Below, piece by piece: positions 52,060 through 62,400 of a stretch of 64,000 nt of DNA. Source of the DNA: VBDM01 sp049802235 (GTDB taxonomy: Bacteria; Pseudomonadota; Gammaproteobacteria; Burkholderiales; SG8-39); contig JBARMB010000037.1 of assembly GCA_049802235.1 (NCBI GenBank), positions 57,169-121,168 of the forward strand, given 5' to 3'. Position numbers and translations under genes: made by a program. Numbering within the stretch: the stretch's first letter is position 1; every line of letters begins with the position of its first letter. The notes under the pieces were generated by a model. The model worked only from the letters and a program-made list of their open reading frames with translations, was not told the DNA's origin and made no database searches.

Positions 52060-55000
52060 ATGACCGATCTGAGCGTTGCGCATCCAGCGACTGAATACAA
52101 GGCGAAAAACAAGATCCGCCTGGTGACGGCGGCGTCGCTGTTCGACGGCCACGATGTCGCGATCAACGTCATGCGCCGCATCCTCCAGGCGAGCGGCGCC
52201 GAGGTGATCCATCTCGGCCACAACCGCTCGGTGGAGGAAGTGGTGACCGCGGCGCTGCACGAGGACGTGCAGGGTATCGCGGTGAGTTCCTACCAGGGCG
52301 GACACCTCGAGTACTTCAAGTACATGCTCGACCTGCTGCGCGAGCGCGGCGGCGACAACATCAAGGTATTCGGCGGCGGCGGCGGGGTCATCGTGCCCGA
52401 GGAGATCCGCGCGCTGCAGGCCTGCGGCGTGACGCGCATCTATTCGCCCGAGGACGGCCAGAAAATGGGCCTGCAGGGCATGATCAACGACATCGTGATG
52501 CGCTGCGACGAGGACCTCTCGCAATACGCGCCGCGCGAGCTGAAGGCGCTGAAGAAAGGCGACCGCCGCGAAAGCGTCACGAAGGCGCACCGCGCCCTGG
52601 CGCGGCTGATCACCGCGCTCGAGAACGCCGCGGTCGAGCCGGCACTGCGCGAACAACTCCTCAGGGAAGCCGGGACGCTGGCGGTGCCCGCGCTCGGGAT
52701 CACCGGCACCGGCGGATCGGGCAAGTCCTCGCTCACCGACGAGCTGGTGCGCCGTTTTCGCCTCGACCAGGAAGACCGCCTCGACATCGCCATCCTCGCC
52801 GTCGATCCCTCGCGGCGCAAATCGGGCGGCGCGCTGCTCGGCGACCGCATCCGCATGAACGCCATCAACAGCGAGCGCATTTTCATGCGCTCGCTCGCCA
52901 CGCGCGAAGCGCAGTCGGAAATCTCGGCGAGCCTGCCCGAGACGATCGCCGCCTGCAAGGTCGCCGGGTTCGATCTCGTCATCGTGGAAACCTCGGGCAT
53001 CGGCCAGGGCGACGCTGCGATCGTGCCGCTCGTCGACGTTTCGCTTTACGTGATGACGCCCGAGTACGGCGCCGCGAGCCAGCTGGAGAAGATCGACATG
53101 CTCGACTTCGCCGATTTCGTCGCCATCAACAAGTTCGACCGCCGCGGCGCCGATGACGCGCTGCGCGACGTGCGCAAGCAAACCCAGCGCAACCACAAGC
53201 TCTTCGGTCTGCAGGCGGACGGGATGCCGGTATACGGCACGGTCGCGTCGCGCTTCAACGACGACGGCGTCACCGCGCTCTATCAAGGCATGCTGCCGAG
53301 ACTCGCCGAGCACGGCTTGAAGCTGAAGCCGGGCGCGCTGCCCGCCGTCAAGGTGCGCGCCTCCTCGGGCAAAAACATGATAGTGCCGCCGGCGCGCAGT
53401 CGTTATCTCGCCGAGATCGCCGAAACCGTGCGCGGCTATCATCGCCACGCCGAGGCGCAGTCTGGCATCGCGCGCGAGCGCGAGCAATTGACGGCGACGA
53501 AAGAGATGCTGCTTTCGTCGCCGTCATCCCCGCGGAAGCGGGGATCCAGTGACTCTACTGAAACGACGCTGGATTCCCGCTTGCGCGGGAATGACGACAC
53601 TCGCGGGGATGACGACACTATTGCCGATCTCGACAGACTCATCGCCGATCGCGACGCAAAGCTCGACGCGCACTCACGCATGCTGCTCGAAACCTGGCCG
53701 GAAACGAAGCAGGCCTACTCCGGCGACGAGTACGTGGCGAAGGTCCGCGACAAGGAGATCCGCACGCGGCTCAATTTCACTTCGCTTTCCGGCACCAGGG
53801 TGCCGAAGGTCGCGCTGCCGAAATTCGAGGACCACGGCGAAATTCTGCGGTGGCGGCTGCGCGAGAACGTCCCCGGCTCGTTCCCGTTCACTGCCGGCGT
53901 GTTCGCCTTCAAGCGCAGGGGTGATGACAACGGCGGCGAGGACCCGACACGCATGTTCGCGGGCGAAGGCGACCCCTTCCGCACCAACCGCCGCTTCCAC
54001 CTGCTGTCGAAGGACATGCCGGCGAAGCGCCTCTCCACGGCGTTCGACTCGGTGACGCTGTACGGCTTCGAGCCGGATCCGCGCCCCGACATCTACGGCA
54101 AGGTCGGCAACTCGGGCGTGTCGATCGCCACGCTCGACGACATGAAGGTGCTCTACTCGGGCTTCGACCTGTGCGATCCCTCGACCAGCGTCAGCATGAC
54201 CATCAACGGCCCGGCGCCGACGATCCTGGCGATGTTCTTCAACACGGCGATCGACCAGCAGGTGGACAGGTTCCGCGCCGACCATGGCCGCGCTCCCGGG
54301 GCGAACGAGGTCGAAAATATCCGCGCCCGGACGCTCTCCAGCGTGCGCGGCACGGTGCAGGCCGACATCCTCAAGGAAGACCAGGGCCAGAACACCTGCA
54401 TCTTTTCGACCGAGTTCTCGCTCAAGGTGATGGGCGACATCCAGGAGTATTTCATCCGCCACGACATCGGCAATTTCTACTCGGTGTCGATCTCCGGCTA
54501 CCACATCGCCGAGGCCGGGGCGAACCCGATCTCGCAGCTCGCGTTCACGCTCGCCAACGGCTTCACCTTCGTCGAAGCGTACCTTGCGCGCGGCATGGCC
54601 ATCGACGCCTTTGCCCCCAACCTGTCGTTCTTCATCAGCTACGGCATGGACCCGGAGTACGCGGTGCTCGGGCGCGTGGCGCGGCGCATCTGGGCCATCG
54701 CGATGAAGCAAAAGTACGGCGCCAACGAGCGCAGCCAGAAGCTCAAGTTCCATTCGCAGACCTCGGGGCGCTCGCTGCACGCGCAGGAGATCGCGTTCAA
54801 CGACATCCGCACCACGCTGCAGGCGCTGATCTCGAGCTACGACAACACCAATTCTCTGCATACCAACGCCTACGACGAGGCCATCACCACGCCCACCGAG
54901 GACTCGGTGCGCCGCGCCATGGCGATCCAACTCGTCATCAACAAGGAGTGGGGCCTGGCCAAAAACGAGAACCCCAACCAGGGTTCTTTCATCATTGACG

Positions 55001-55446
55001 AGCTCACGGACCTGGTCGAGGAGCGGGTGCTGAAGGAGTTCGAATCGCTGGCCGAGCGCGGCGGCGTGCTCGGGGCGATGGAGACCGGCTACCAGCGCGG
55101 CAAGATCCAGGAAGAGTCGATGCTCTACGAACAGAAGAAGCACGACGGCTCGTATCCCATCGTCGGCGTCAACACCTTCCTCAATCCGCACGCCGATACG
55201 ACGCCGCGAAACCTCGAGCTGATCCGCTCGACCGAAGAAGAAAAGCAATCACAGCTCAGGCGGCTCGCCGACTTCCACACGCGCCACCAACGGGAATCGG
55301 GGCCGATGCTCAAACGCCTGCAGCAGGCGGTGATCGATGACGAGAACGTCTTCGCGGTGCTCATGGACGCGGTGCGCTGCTGCTCGCTCGGCCAGATCAC
55401 CCAGGCGCTGTTCGAGGTGGGGGGCCAGTACCGCCGCAGTATGTAG
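52060..55446 (+). CDS. icmF: Fused isobutyryl-CoA mutase
   Basis: A 1128-aa protein. It begins with a B12-binding domain (LFDGHDVAINV at residues 27-37, His ligand of the cobalamin). A MeaB-like GTPase domain follows with the P-loop ITGTGGSGKSS at 214-224 and FVAINKFDRRGADD. The C-terminal mutase domain begins near residue 540 and includes RPDIYGKVGNSGVS and SVSISGYHIAEAGANPI. The protein isomerises isobutyryl-CoA and n-butyryl-CoA and carries its own chaperone GTPase. Between the GTPase and mutase domains, residues about 487-525 are a low-complexity segment (PRKRGSSDSTETT..., RGDDDT) encoded by the inverted repeat listed below. A GTG at 52042 is an alternative start. Length is about 35-40 residues above usual. 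Confidence 0.95.
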   Translation: MTDLSVAHPATEYKAKNKIRLVTAASLFDGHDVAINVMRRILQASGAEVIHLGHNRSVEEVVTAALHEDVQGIAVSSYQGGHLEYFKYMLDLLRERGGDNIKVFGGGGGVIVPEEIRALQACGVTRIYSPEDGQKMGLQGMINDIVMRCDEDLSQYAPRELKALKKGDRRESVTKAHRALARLITALENAAVEPALREQLLREAGTLAVPALGITGTGGSGKSSLTDELVRRFRLDQEDRLDIAILAVDPSRRKSGGALLGDRIRMNAINSERIFMRSLATREAQSEISASLPETIAACKVAGFDLVIVETSGIGQGDAAIVPLVDVSLYVMTPEYGAASQLEKIDMLDFADFVAINKFDRRGADDALRDVRKQTQRNHKLFGLQADGMPVYGTVASRFNDDGVTALYQGMLPRLAEHGLKLKPGALPAVKVRASSGKNMIVPPARSRYLAEIAETVRGYHRHAEAQSGIAREREQLTATKEMLLSSPSSPRKRGSSDSTETTLDSRLRGNDDTRGDDDTIADLDRLIADRDAKLDAHSRMLLETWPETKQAYSGDEYVAKVRDKEIRTRLNFTSLSGTRVPKVALPKFEDHGEILRWRLRENVPGSFPFTAGVFAFKRRGDDNGGEDPTRMFAGEGDPFRTNRRFHLLSKDMPAKRLSTAFDSVTLYGFEPDPRPDIYGKVGNSGVSIATLDDMKVLYSGFDLCDPSTSVSMTINGPAPTILAMFFNTAIDQQVDRFRADHGRAPGANEVENIRARTLSSVRGTVQADILKEDQGQNTCIFSTEFSLKVMGDIQEYFIRHDIGNFYSVSISGYHIAEAGANPISQLAFTLANGFTFVEAYLARGMAIDAFAPNLSFFISYGMDPEYAVLGRVARRIWAIAMKQKYGANERSQKLKFHSQTSGRSLHAQEIAFNDIRTTLQALISSYDNTNSLHTNAYDEAITTPTEDSVRRAMAIQLVINKEWGLAKNENPNQGSFIIDELTDLVEERVLKEFESLAERGGVLGAMETGYQRGKIQEESMLYEQKKHDGSYPIVGVNTFLNPHADTTPRNLELIRSTEEEKQSQLRRLADFHTRHQRESGPMLKRLQQAVIDDENVFAVLMDAVRCCSLGQITQALFEVGGQYRRSM
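53523..53620. repeat. Palindromic repeat element inserted within icmF
   Basis: Two 27-bp arms, 53523-53549 and 53569-53595, are inverted copies with three mismatches, and each contains its own hairpin (CCCCGC-GGAA-GCGGGG in the left arm). A third, partial copy follows at 53600-53616 (TCGCGGGGATGACGACA). This resembles the dispersed REP-like palindromes of betaproteobacterial genomes (GTCATTCCCGCG...). It lies in frame in the interdomain linker and is translated as a charged, flexible segment. Confidence 0.85.
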
Positions 55447-55515
55447 CTCGCTGCAGCGGTTCGTGAGAGGGGTCGCCGCAGTATGTAGCTCGCTGCGGCG
55501 GTTCGTGATAGGCGT
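55432..55515. repeat. 42-bp tandem duplication across the icmF stop codon
   Basis: Copies at 55432-55473 and 55474-55515 are nearly identical (CGCCGCAGTATGTAGCTCGC...). The icmF TAG lies inside the first copy at 55444-55446. A third partial copy begins with CGCCGC at 55516. It may be a slippage duplication. Confidence 0.85.
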
Positions 55516-55523
55516 CGCCGCGC

Positions 55524-55820
55524 TTAGATGAGTTCAAACGCCAGCAAGACTGCGCAGACCGCCAATTCGATAAGACCCAGCATAAAGAATTGATCGGCAT
55601 ATTTTTCCAGGCTCGCTGATCTTATTCCGCGCATCGCCGCATAGGAAAGTGCGGCACTCGCCATGAAAAACACGGTGTCGACAGCCAGCAATTTATCCAG
55701 CAGCGAGCCCACCTGGCCAAGGTGCAGCAGCTTGACCAGGGAAATGACGGTCATGCACACTCCCACCAATTGAGCCGACGAGGGCAGTATGTGACGCGAT
55801 AATTCGCTACGCTGAGACAT
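55524..55820 (-). CDS. Small membrane protein, function unknown (98 aa)
   Basis: A 98-aa protein with about three hydrophobic helices (residues about 17-36, 44-60 and 74-95). The ATG at 55820 has GGAGG 7 bp before it, which decides the start over a longer frame beginning at 55844. It resembles YqhA-like or DUF-type small membrane proteins in layout only; no family is recognised. It faces icmF, and its 3' end sits 8 bp from the 42-bp tandem repeat. Confidence 0.65.
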   Translation of the reverse strand: MSQRSELSRHILPSSAQLVGVCMTVISLVKLLHLGQVGSLLDKLLAVDTVFFMASAALSYAAMRGIRSASLEKYADQFFMLGLIELAVCAVLLAFELI

Positions 55821-56145
55821 TGTCAATCCTCCATTTACATTCAAGCAGACCGAATAACGCCGGCACGACCCTATTAGGCAACTGCGCCGTCAATCCGGCG
55901 ATGGTAGCAACAGCCGGCGACTATTGCATGGCGGGGCCTTGGCCAAGGCCGATAAAGACCGCAGACAAGGACAGCCCGACTCGCGCGGAGCGCGGACGGC
56001 GGATAGATCGCCCCTCGCTCCGCTCGACCCTGCTGCCCGACCGGATTTTCCGGGCCCCGCTCGAGCGGGTCTTGATTGTCTTTGAGCATTTGCTCATAAT
56101 GTCTGAGCATTTGCTCAAATCAGACTGCGAATTCCCCGATCCTTC
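55821..56145. other. Divergent intergenic region with operator candidates
   Basis: 325 bp between the small membrane protein and the TetR regulator, which are divergent. It contains the two palindromes at 56083-56117. Nothing else is recognised. Confidence 0.5.
56083..56117. promoter_or_regulatory. Twin palindromic operators upstream of the TetR gene
   Basis: TGAGCATTTGCTCA occurs twice, at 56083-56096 and 56104-56117, 21 bp centre to centre (about two helical turns). Each copy is an inverted repeat (TGAGCA/TGCTCA around TT). They lie 29 bp before the TetR ATG and are good candidates for autorepression by two dimers. Confidence 0.8.
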
Positions 56146-56820
56146 ATGGCAAGACGAGCCGCAATCCGCGCCCCTTCGCGCCCGCCCGCGGGCGAGCGGA
56201 AGGAGAAGCTCATCGCCGCCACCGGGCGACTGCTGCGCTCGCGCGGGCTCGCCTGCGTCACCACCCGCGACATCGCCCGTGAGGCGAAGGTCGCCGAAGG
56301 CGCGCTCTACCATCACTTCGGCGACAAGGCCGAGTTGATCCTGGAGGTGGCGCTCCACGGCGTCGGCAACTTCCGGGAGGTGCTGGAGAGCCTTCGGCTG
56401 CAGGTCGGTCTGCACACCGTCGAGTACAACCTCGAGCGCGTGCTGCAAAGCGCGTTCGACTTCCATTACAAGAGCGCACCGATGTTCTGCTCGCTGTTCG
56501 CCGACCAGGAACTGCTGCGGCGCGTGCGCCGCATCATGAACGAGCGCTGCCTCGGCCCGGGACGCGAGGCTTCGGTGCTTGCCGCCTATCTCCGCGCCGA
56601 GCAGCGGCTGGGACGGGTGAGCGCCGATACGCAAACCGGGACTGCCGCGAAAATGATGCTGGCGATGAGTTTCAACGCGGCGATGCACGACAATTTTTAC
56701 GGGACGGATGGGGACGATGCGAAGGCGCGCCGCCGGATCCGGAAAACGGTGCAGGCGTTGCTCGTCGGGCTCGCGCCGGGTGCGCCGCCCCACTACCCGG
56801 AGAAGAAGGCAAGGCGATGA
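56146..56820 (+). CDS. TetR/AcrR family transcriptional regulator
   Basis: A 224-aa regulator. The N-terminal HTH reads LIAATGRLLRSRGLACVTTR, then DIAREAKVAEGALYHHFGDK and AELILEVAL, the standard TetR DNA-binding signature at residues about 22-70. The C-terminal part is a helical ligand-binding domain. The twin palindromes just upstream suggest self-regulation. The stop overlaps the ATG of the NodT gene (ATGA), so it is in one operon with the efflux genes and probably represses them until a ligand binds. Confidence 0.93.
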   Translation: MARRAAIRAPSRPPAGERKEKLIAATGRLLRSRGLACVTTRDIAREAKVAEGALYHHFGDKAELILEVALHGVGNFREVLESLRLQVGLHTVEYNLERVLQSAFDFHYKSAPMFCSLFADQELLRRVRRIMNERCLGPGREASVLAAYLRAEQRLGRVSADTQTGTAAKMMLAMSFNAAMHDNFYGTDGDDAKARRRIRKTVQALLVGLAPGAPPHYPEKKARR

Positions 56821-58313
56821 GCCGCAGCATGCTGCTTTCGTTTCGCAGCGCCGCCGTCGCGGGAATCGCCGCGACTGTCTCGGCTTGCGCGGTCGGTCCC
56901 GACTTCCGCTCGCCTGAAATCCCCGCAGCGAGCGGCTACACCGAGACCGCCTTGCCCCCGCAGACGGAGGCCGCCCCGGTCCGCGGCGGCGATGCGCAGC
57001 GCTTCGAGCCGGGAGCGGAGATTTCCGCGCGCTGGTGGCAGTTGTTCCGTTCCCCGGACCTGGACAAGCTGATCCGCACGGCGCTTTCCGACAACCCGTC
57101 TCTCGATAGCGCGCAAGCCGCGCTAAGACAGGCTCAGGAGAATCTGAACGCGCAGACGTCGGTTTTATATCCGAGTGTCGACGCCAGCCTTGCGGCGAAG
57201 CGCCAGCGCACCGTGGGCGCCGCGTTCGGGCTGCCTTCGATTCCCGGCAACGTCTTCAATCTCTACAACGCGTCGGTGAACGTGTCCTATGCCATCGACG
57301 TCGCCGGTGGCGCGCGGCGCGAGCTCGAGGCCTTGCAGGCGCAGATCGAGTTCCAGCGCTTTCAAATGGAGGCCGCCTATCTGACGCTGGCGGCGAATGT
57401 CGCCACCGCCGCGTTCCAGGAGGCGTCGCTGCGCGAACAGATGCGCGCGACGCGCGACATCATCGACGCGCAGGAAGGCCAGCTCAAGACGGTCGAGCGG
57501 CAGTTCGACCTCGGCGCCGTGTCGCGCCCGGACGTGCTCGCGCAGCGCGCACAACTCGCGCAGACGCGCGCAACCCTGCCGCCGCTCGAGAAGGCGCTCG
57601 CGCTCACCCGCAACCAGCTTGCGGTGCTCATCGGGAAATTTCCAGGCGAGGCCGCGGTCCCGGAGCTTGATCTGGCGGCGTTCGAGCTGCCGCAGGCACT
57701 CCCCCTGAGCCTGCCTTCGGAACTCGTTCGGCAGCGTCCGGACATCCGCGCGGCGGAGGCAGTCCTGCATCAGGCAAGCGCGCAGATCGGCGTTGCCGAA
57801 GCCGGCATGTTTCCGCAGCTCACCTTGAGCGGAAGCTACGGCTCGGCTTCGACGACGACCTCCGGCCTGTTCGAGCCCAGTTCCATGCTGTGGAACATCG
57901 GCGCGAACCTGCTGCAGCCGATTTTCCATGCCGGCCGGCTGCAAGCGCAGAAGCGCGGGGCCGTCGCCGTCTACGACCAGGCCTTCGCGCAATACCGGCA
58001 GACGGTGCTCGGCGCGTTCCAGAACGTGGCCGACGTGCTGCAGGCGCTCGAATCCGACGCCGCCGCGCTCAAGGCGCAGGCGCAGGCCGAATCCGCGGCG
58101 CGCGAGAGCCTCGACGTGACGCAAAGGCAGTTCGAGCTGGGAGCGGCAAGCTATCTTGCGCTCCTCAACGCGCAGCGCCAGCACCAGCAGACAAGGATCG
58201 GCCTGGTGCAGGCGCAGGCCGCGCGCTTCGCCGACACGGCGGCGCTGTTCCAGTCGCTGGGCGGCGGATGGTGGCGACGCGACGATACGGCTTCGCCCAA
58301 GCCCGCGAACTGA
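56817..58313 (+). CDS. RND efflux outer-membrane lipoprotein, NodT family
   Basis: A 498-aa outer-membrane channel with a lipobox ATVSACAVGPDF (cysteine about residue 24). GAEISARWWQLFRSPDLDKLI is the typical start of the TolC-like barrel region; QLDLGAVSRPDVL-like motifs (QFDLGAVSRPDVLAQRAQL) and RPDIRAAEAVLHQASAQIG follow, the usual two-repeat alpha-helical pattern. It is anchored in the outer membrane and completes a tripartite RND pump with the next two genes. Its ATG overlaps the TetR stop. Confidence 0.95.
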   Translation: MSRSMLLSFRSAAVAGIAATVSACAVGPDFRSPEIPAASGYTETALPPQTEAAPVRGGDAQRFEPGAEISARWWQLFRSPDLDKLIRTALSDNPSLDSAQAALRQAQENLNAQTSVLYPSVDASLAAKRQRTVGAAFGLPSIPGNVFNLYNASVNVSYAIDVAGGARRELEALQAQIEFQRFQMEAAYLTLAANVATAAFQEASLREQMRATRDIIDAQEGQLKTVERQFDLGAVSRPDVLAQRAQLAQTRATLPPLEKALALTRNQLAVLIGKFPGEAAVPELDLAAFELPQALPLSLPSELVRQRPDIRAAEAVLHQASAQIGVAEAGMFPQLTLSGSYGSASTTTSGLFEPSSMLWNIGANLLQPIFHAGRLQAQKRGAVAVYDQAFAQYRQTVLGAFQNVADVLQALESDAAALKAQAQAESAARESLDVTQRQFELGAASYLALLNAQRQHQQTRIGLVQAQAARFADTAALFQSLGGGWWRRDDTASPKPAN

Positions 58314-58350
58314 GCCGGCCGATGCAAAAGAAAATCCACGGAGTCGCGCT

Positions 58351-59478
58351 ATGACCAAACGCATGATCATCATGCTCATTCTCGTCGGACTGCTGTTCGG
58401 CGGGATTTTCGGTTTCCAGGCGTTCAAGGGAAGCATGATCAGGAAATACATGTCCGCCCAGGGCGTTCCGGTGCAGACCGTGTCCACGGCCAAGGTGGAC
58501 TTTGCGCAATGGCAGGCCGAGTTCCAGGCGGTGGGCACGCTGCGCGCGGTGCAGGGAGCGGACATCGCGCCGGAAGTGGCCGGGGTCGTCACCGCCATCC
58601 ATTTCAAGTCGGGGCAGGAGGTCGAGGCGGGCGCGCCGCTGGTCCAGCTCAACGCCGAATCGGACCGCGCGCGGCTGCAGTCGCTCGCGGCGAGCGCGGA
58701 GCTCGCGGAAGTCATCTACCAGCGCAACCGGAAACAACTGGAGATCCAGGCGGTCAGCCAGGCGTCGGTGGAGGCCGATGCAGCCAACCTGAAGAGCGCG
58801 CAAGCGCAGGCGGCGGAGCAGCAGGCCCTGGTGAACAAGAAGCTCGTGCGCGCGCCCTTCGCCGGGCGCCTGGGAATCCGCGCGGTCGACGTCGGACAGT
58901 ATTTGAACGCGGGGACCCGGATCGTGACCCTGCAGGCGCTCGACACGGTTTTCGTCGACTTCAACGTGCCGCAGGGCTCGCTCGGCCAGATCGCGGTCAG
59001 GCAGAAGGTGGCGGTGATGACCGATGCATTCCCGGGCCGGCAGTTTACCGGCGAAATCAGCTCGATCGATCCGAAAGTGGACCCGGCGACGCGCAATGTG
59101 CAGGTCCGGGCCGCGATCCGGAATTCGAAGCACGGCCTGCTTCCGGGCATGTTCGCCACCGTCGCCATCGCGACGGGCGGGCCGCAGCGCTTCCTCACGC
59201 TGCCGCAGACCGCGGTCTCGTACAACCCGTACGGCGACACCGTTTTCCTCGTCGAGGAGCACCGGGGACCGGACGGAAAGGCGGCGCTCGTCGCGCAGCA
59301 GAAGTTCGTCACCACGGGCGCGCGGCGCGGGGACCAGGTTGCGATCCTCTCGGGCATCAAGGAAGGCGACACCGTGGTGACCACCGGGCAGCTCAAGCTG
59401 CGCTCGGGCACGCCGATCGCCGTCAACAACGCCATCCCGCCGTCCAACGATCCTGCGCCGCAGCCGCAGGACGAGTAA
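58351..59478 (+). CDS. RND efflux periplasmic adaptor (membrane fusion protein)
   Basis: A 375-aa adaptor with an N-terminal anchor (MTKRMIIMLILVGLLFGGIF). Then come the lipoyl-like VGTLRAVQGADIAPEVAGVV and GQEVEAGAPLVQLNAES. A helical hairpin is followed by the second lipoyl half VRAPFAGRLGIRAVDVGQYL and beta-barrel GEISSIDPKVDPATRNVQVR. The longer open frame starts inside the NodT gene and is not used. The gene is 37 bp after NodT and 11 bp before the RND permease, so one operon is clear. Confidence 0.95.
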   Translation: MTKRMIIMLILVGLLFGGIFGFQAFKGSMIRKYMSAQGVPVQTVSTAKVDFAQWQAEFQAVGTLRAVQGADIAPEVAGVVTAIHFKSGQEVEAGAPLVQLNAESDRARLQSLAASAELAEVIYQRNRKQLEIQAVSQASVEADAANLKSAQAQAAEQQALVNKKLVRAPFAGRLGIRAVDVGQYLNAGTRIVTLQALDTVFVDFNVPQGSLGQIAVRQKVAVMTDAFPGRQFTGEISSIDPKVDPATRNVQVRAAIRNSKHGLLPGMFATVAIATGGPQRFLTLPQTAVSYNPYGDTVFLVEEHRGPDGKAALVAQQKFVTTGARRGDQVAILSGIKEGDTVVTTGQLKLRSGTPIAVNNAIPPSNDPAPQPQDE

Positions 59479-59489
59479 GCGGGAGCCGC

Positions 59490-62400
59490 ATGAAATTCAC
59501 CGACATCTTCATCCGCCGGCCGGTCCTCGCGACGGTCGTGAGCCTGACGCTGCTCGTGCTCGGCCTGCGCTCGGTCGGGGAGCTGCCGGTGCTCCAATTC
59601 CCGCGCACCGAAAACGCGGTGGTGACGGTGACTACCGCCTACGTCGGCGCGGACGCGGCGCTGGTGGCGGGGTTCATCACCACGCCGCTCGAGAACTCGA
59701 TCGCGCAGGCGAACGGCATCGATTACCTGACGTCGGTCAGCCGCCAGAGCACCAGTACGATCACCGCCAATCTGCGGCTGAACTACGACGCCGACAAGGC
59801 CCTGACCGAGATCAACACCAAGGTCAACGCCGTCCTCAACCAGCTTCCGCCCGGCTCGCAGCAGCCGGTGCTGACGGTGAAGGTCGGCCAGACGGTCGAC
59901 GCGATGTACATCGGTTTCGCGAGCGAGGTGCTGCCCCCGAACAAGATCACCGACTATCTCGTCCGCGTGGTGCAGCCGAAGCTCCAGGCGGTCGACGGCG
60001 TGCAGACGGCCGAGATCCTCGGGCAGAAGCTGTTCGCCTTGCGGGCCTGGCTCGATCCGCAGAAGCTCGCCGCGTACGGACTTACCGCCGCGGACGTCAG
60101 CGCCGCGCTCGCCAGCAACAACTTCCTGTCGGCGGTGGGCACGACCAAGGGGCAGATGGTCCAGGTGAACCTCACCGCCTCGACCAGCGTGCACTCGGTG
60201 GAGGAGTTCCGCAACCTGGTCATCAAGCAGCAGAACGGCGCGGTCGTCAGGCTGCAGGACGTCGCCAACGTGACTCTGGGCTCAGAGGACTACGAGACCG
60301 AGGTCGGCTTCGACGGCAAGCGGGCCGTGTACATCGGCATCCAGGTCGCGCCGGCCGCCAACCTGCTCGACGTGATCAAGCGCGTGCGCGCGGCGTTCCC
60401 GCGGATCCAGTCGCAGCTTCCCCAGGGCCTTCAGGGCAACATCGTCTACGACTCGACCGAGTTCGTGAACAGCGCGATCGAGGAAGTCGTCTGGACGCTC
60501 GGCAAGGCGCTGCTCATCGTCACGTTCGTCGTGTTCGCCTTCCTCGGCTCGGCCCGCTCGGTGTTCATCCCGACCGTGGCGATCCCGCTTTCGCTGATCG
60601 GAACGTTCACGGTGATGCTCGCTTTCGGCTATACGATCAACCTGCTGACGCTGCTTGCGCTGGTGCTCGCCATCGGCCTGGTCGTGGACGACGCCATCAT
60701 CGTCGTGGAAAACGTCAACCGCCATCTCGAGGAGGGGATGAGGCCCGCGGAAGCGGCGGTCCGGGCGGCGCGCGAGCTCGCCGGTCCGATCGTCGCCATG
60801 ACCGTGGTGCTGGTCGCGGTCTATGTCCCGATCGGATTCCTCGGGGGGCTGACCGGCGCGCTGTTCACCGAATTCGCCTTCACCCTTGTCGGCGCGGTCA
60901 CGGTATCGGCGATCGTCGCGCTGACGCTTTCGCCCATGATGTGCGCACGGCTGCTCAAGCCCCACGACCCGAACCTGACGAGCGGGGACGCAAAGCTCGT
61001 GCTCCTGCTCGACCGGGCCTTCGATCGGCTGCACCGGCGCTACGAGCGCCTGCTGCACGGAACGCTCGACTACGTGGCGGTCACCGCGGTGTTTTCCGTG
61101 ATCGTCCTCGGGAGCATCTATTTCCTGTACGCGGCGTCGAAGACCGAACTCGCGCCGCCGGAAGACCAGGGCATCATCATTACCTCGTCGTCGTCGGCGC
61201 CCAACGCGACGCTGCAGCAGCGCCTGCTGTATTCGCGCGCGACGTACGCTGCGTTCGCGACGCACGCCGAAACCGACCACGTGTTCCAGATCGATTTTCC
61301 GGGACAATCGATCGCGGGCATGGTGCTCAAGCCCTGGAACCGGCGCGACAAGACTGCGGCTGCGCTTCAGCCCGCGGTGCAGCAGGAGCTGGGCCGCATC
61401 ACCGGCGCGCGCGTCGTGGCGTTCCAGCCGCCCCCGCTTCCCGGGGCCTTCGGCCTGCCGGTGCAGTTCGTCATCCAGACCACCGAACCGTTCGAGCGGC
61501 TGAACGACATCGCCGGCGGCTTTCTCCAGGAAGCGCAGAAAAGCGGCATGTTCATATTCCTGGACAACGACCTGAAGTATGACCTGCCGCAATCGACGAT
61601 CGTGATCGACCGGGAAATGACGGCCCAGCTCGGGCTCACCATGAAGGACGTCGGCGGCGCGCTGTCCTCGCTGCTCGGCGGCGGCTACGTCAACTATTTC
61701 AGCCTGTATGACCGCGCCTACAAGGTCATCCCGCAGGTGCAGCAGCGCGACCGGCTCAACGCCGATCAGCTGAAAAGCACCTACCTGCGCACCGCGAGCG
61801 GCGATGTCGTGCCGCTCTCCACCGTCGCTCACATCACGACCAAGACGGTGCCGGAGTCGCTCAACCGCTTCCAGCAGCAGAACGCGGCGACCATCGCCGG
61901 CGTGCCGTTCCCGGGCGTGACCCAGGGTGACGCGATCGCGTACCTGCAGGACCTCGCCGCGCGGACGCTGCCGCAGGGCTACTCGGTGGACTACGCCGGC
62001 CCTTCGCGGCAGTTCGTGCAGGAGTCGAGCGCGCTGCTGGTGACGTTTTTCTTCGCGCTGATCATCATCTTCCTCGCGCTCGCGGCGCAGTTCGAGAGCT
62101 TCCGCGACCCGGTCATCATTCTGGTCTCGGTGCCGATGTCGATCTGCGGCGCGCTGATCTTCGTCAGCCTCGGCATCGGCGGGGCGAGCCTCAACATCTA
62201 CACCGAAGTGGGGCTGGTGACGCTGATCGGGCTGATCAGCAAGCACGGCATCCTGATCGTGGAATTCGCCAACAACCTGCAGCGGCAGGGCCTGGCAAAG
62301 CGCGATGCGGTCGAGAAGGCCGCCGGCATCCGGCTGCGTCCCATCCTGATGACCACCGCGGCGATGGTGCTCGGCGTCGTTCCGCTCATCACGGCGAGCG

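Noticed and set aside
53674..55248. A 524-aa minus-strand open frame opposite icmF
   Set aside because: Same reasoning: it is antisense to the mutase domain and has no motif of its own.
55432..55515. Repeat considered as a CRISPR fragment
   Set aside because: The units are adjacent without spacers and copy the end of a coding gene, so it is a tandem duplication.
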